Source: SAR324 cluster bacterium (lineage in GTDB: Bacteria; SAR324; NAC60-12). Taken from it: a stretch of DNA of 7,928 nt. The position numbers and the translations under genes were made by a program. Shown here one piece after another: positions 6,691 through 7,928 of the stretch (position 1 is the stretch's first letter; each line of letters opens with the position of its first letter). The stretch is from the NCBI GenBank assembly GCA_022448705.1, contig JAKUUF010000065.1, positions 1 to 7,928 on the forward strand, in the 5' to 3' direction. The notes beneath the pieces were generated by a model. It was not told the DNA's origin and ran no database searches. It saw only the letters and a list, made by a program, of their open reading frames with translations.

Positions 6691-7928
6691 CTATACATCA
6701 AGATTCTTTACTCTGAGTGCGTTTTCCTCAATGAAGTTACGGCGGGGTTCAACGTGGTCTCCCATCAAAATTGTAAAGATCCCGTCTGATTCTACTATAT
6801 CTTCAATGGTTACCTTTTTAAGTGCCCTGACCTCAGGATTAAGTGTTGTTTCCCATAATTGTTCCGGATTCATTTCACCCAATCCTTTGTAGCGCTGGAT
6901 ATACATGCCTTTTTTACCGAAGTTTATCATAAAATCCAGCACTTCAAACCATGATTGAAAAAAATGGCTTTCACCTTCTTTTTCTTCAGTTAAAACCACC
7001 CCTTTTTCACCCAATGCAGCTTTAAGTCTCAAATGTTCCTCAAACATCTGAGAATAATCATAGGCACTCAGGTTTTCCAGCAAATTTAGAGAAAGTTCAA
7101 TTTGTTGCCCGTTTACTTCGATTAAAACATTGCTACCCTGTTTCTCAGGATCAACTGTAAGTTTATAATCATTATATATATTCTTCAAACCGCCGATGCA
7201 GTTAATAATATGATCTGCGCCTCCTAAATCAATCTCAATTTGGTGCTTAAGCAGCAGATTGATCAGCATGGTCAGATTTGGGTTATAGCACAATCGATCG
7301 TAATGGGTTCTGTAAAGTCTGATCTGCAGTGCAGTCCGGAAAAGTTCCTCACCACTGATTGCAGCTCCGTTCTCAGGCTTGAGAATTAATGTCTCACTTG
7401 AAGATCTAACAAGCCTTTCAGTCAATTCATTTTCATCTCTCACGTAAAAACTGGAACGCCCTTTTTTCGCCCTGTATAAAGGTGGCTGAGCAATGTAAAG
7501 ATAACCATTCTCAATGATTTCAGGCATTTGTCTGTAGAAGAAGGTTAGAATCAGGGTCAAAATGTGGCTGCCGTCGACATCCGCATCAGTCATGATAATA
7601 ATTTTGTGATAGCGGATTTTTTCAAGATTAAATTCTTCCTTGCCGATTCCGGTACCCATCGCAGTTATGATGGTTTTTATTTCTTCATTGGTGAGCATCT
7701 TGTCAAAGCGTGCCTTTTCTACATTTAAGATTTTACCTTTCAGAGGCAAGATGGCCTGATTTTTTCGATCACGACCCTGTTTAGCAGATCCACCAGCGGA
7801 ATCTCCCTCTACTAGGAACAGTTCACTCAGAGAAGGATCTGATTCTTGACAATCTGCAAGTTTTCCTGGAAGTGTGCTGAATTCAAGAACATTTTTCCTT
7901 CTCGTAAGTTCTCTTGCTTTTTTCGCAG
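6691..7928 (-). CDS. gyrB: DNA gyrase subunit B, C-terminal part (5' end outside window)
   Basis: The frame is open to the right edge, so 411 C-terminal residues are visible; the TTG at 7749 is internal (AILPLKGK) and not a start. This is the TOPRIM and tail half of GyrB, the ATPase subunit of the type II topoisomerase that introduces negative supercoils; the GHKL ATPase domain is outside. Numbered from the first visible residue, EGDSAGGSAKQGRD (40-53) holds the metal-binding Glu40, KGKILNVEKARFDKML follows, and TDADVDGSH (113-121) holds the acidic triad. FFYRQMPEI and YIAQPPLYR come next. QRYKGLGEMNPEQLWETTL begins at about 344, and the protein ends EPRRNFIEENALRVKNLDV, the classic GyrB ending. 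About 165 residues (roughly 174-339) separate the TOPRIM part from QRYKGLGEMN. This is the insertion found in E. coli-type Gram-negative GyrB and absent from B. subtilis, and together with the ending it argues for GyrB over ParE. The stop at 6691 is followed by der after 18 nt. Confidence 0.97.
   Translation of the reverse strand, partial: AKKARELTRRKNVLEFSTLPGKLADCQESDPSLSELFLVEGDSAGGSAKQGRDRKNQAILPLKGKILNVEKARFDKMLTNEEIKTIITAMGTGIGKEEFNLEKIRYHKIIIMTDADVDGSHILTLILTFFYRQMPEIIENGYLYIAQPPLYRAKKGRSSFYVRDENELTERLVRSSSETLILKPENGAAISGEELFRTALQIRLYRTHYDRLCYNPNLTMLINLLLKHQIEIDLGGADHIINCIGGLKNIYNDYKLTVDPEKQGSNVLIEVNGQQIELSLNLLENLSAYDYSQMFEEHLRLKAALGEKGVVLTEEKEGESHFFQSWFEVLDFMINFGKKGMYIQRYKGLGEMNPEQLWETTLNPEVRALKKVTIEDIVESDGIFTILMGDHVEPRRNFIEENALRVKNLDV

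Noticed and set aside
6542..6892. 116-codon + strand reading frame across the der/gyrB junction
   Set aside because: It is antisense to two strongly conserved coding ends; its open frame is a by-product of their codon use.
7567..7587. Leu in place of the usual Arg after the DADVDGSHI motif of GyrB as a resistance or loss-of-function change
   Set aside because: This position varies among gyrases and the metal-binding acidic residues are intact.
7747..7749. TTG as start codon of gyrB
   Set aside because: The frame continues to the right edge through the conserved EGDSAGGSAKQGRD motif; the TTG encodes an internal leucine.

Overview
The window is a gene-dense stretch, roughly 40% GC by eye, from a Gram-negative bacterium. 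It holds seven protein genes, two of them cut by the window edges. Three features point to a Gram-negative cell: a bifunctional ADP-heptose (LPS inner core) enzyme, a secreted DsbA-type thiol oxidoreductase, and a GyrB with the long insertion between the TOPRIM half and the C-terminal tail that is known from E. coli-type enzymes. The gene mix, especially the SurA-like/DsbA fusion and the archaeal-looking serine hydroxymethyltransferase, would fit a deltaproteobacterial-grade or related marine lineage such as SAR324. That placement is a guess; a phylogeny of gyrB or der would settle it.

Layout. On the + strand, the 3' part of a spore photoproduct lyase-like radical SAM gene (1-656) overlaps by 13 nt a stand-alone LON substrate-binding-domain gene (644-1282). 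After a 135-bp spacer with a plausible sigma70-type promoter comes a secreted protein with a SurA-like N-terminal segment and a DsbA-like thioredoxin domain (1418-2446). Five bases later hldE begins (2452-3846). A 98-bp AT-rich spacer holding two inverted repeats leads to a serine hydroxymethyltransferase-family gene of archaeal appearance (3945-5240). On the - strand, gyrB enters from the right edge (stop at 6691) and is followed after 18 nt by der (6672-5296), which converges on the SHMT gene with 55 bp between the stops. No stretch over 300 bp lacks a gene. I see no tRNA, rRNA, CRISPR array, insertion sequence or attachment site.

How the genes fit together. Most are housekeeping: DNA topology (GyrB), 50S ribosome assembly (Der), one-carbon metabolism (SHMT), and envelope biogenesis (periplasmic oxidoreductase plus heptose activation). 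The SPL-like/LON-domain pair is probably translationally coupled, but its joint role is unknown.

I do not see a clearly new multi-gene system. The points most worth following are the altered and shortened nucleotidyltransferase half of HldE (first His of HxGH replaced by Ser, C-terminal Ser/Thr motif absent), the archaeal-type SHMT with a perfect 16-bp palindrome inside its putative promoter, the SPL-like enzyme in a presumably non-sporulating cell, and the near absence of Shine-Dalgarno sequences at otherwise well-fixed starts.
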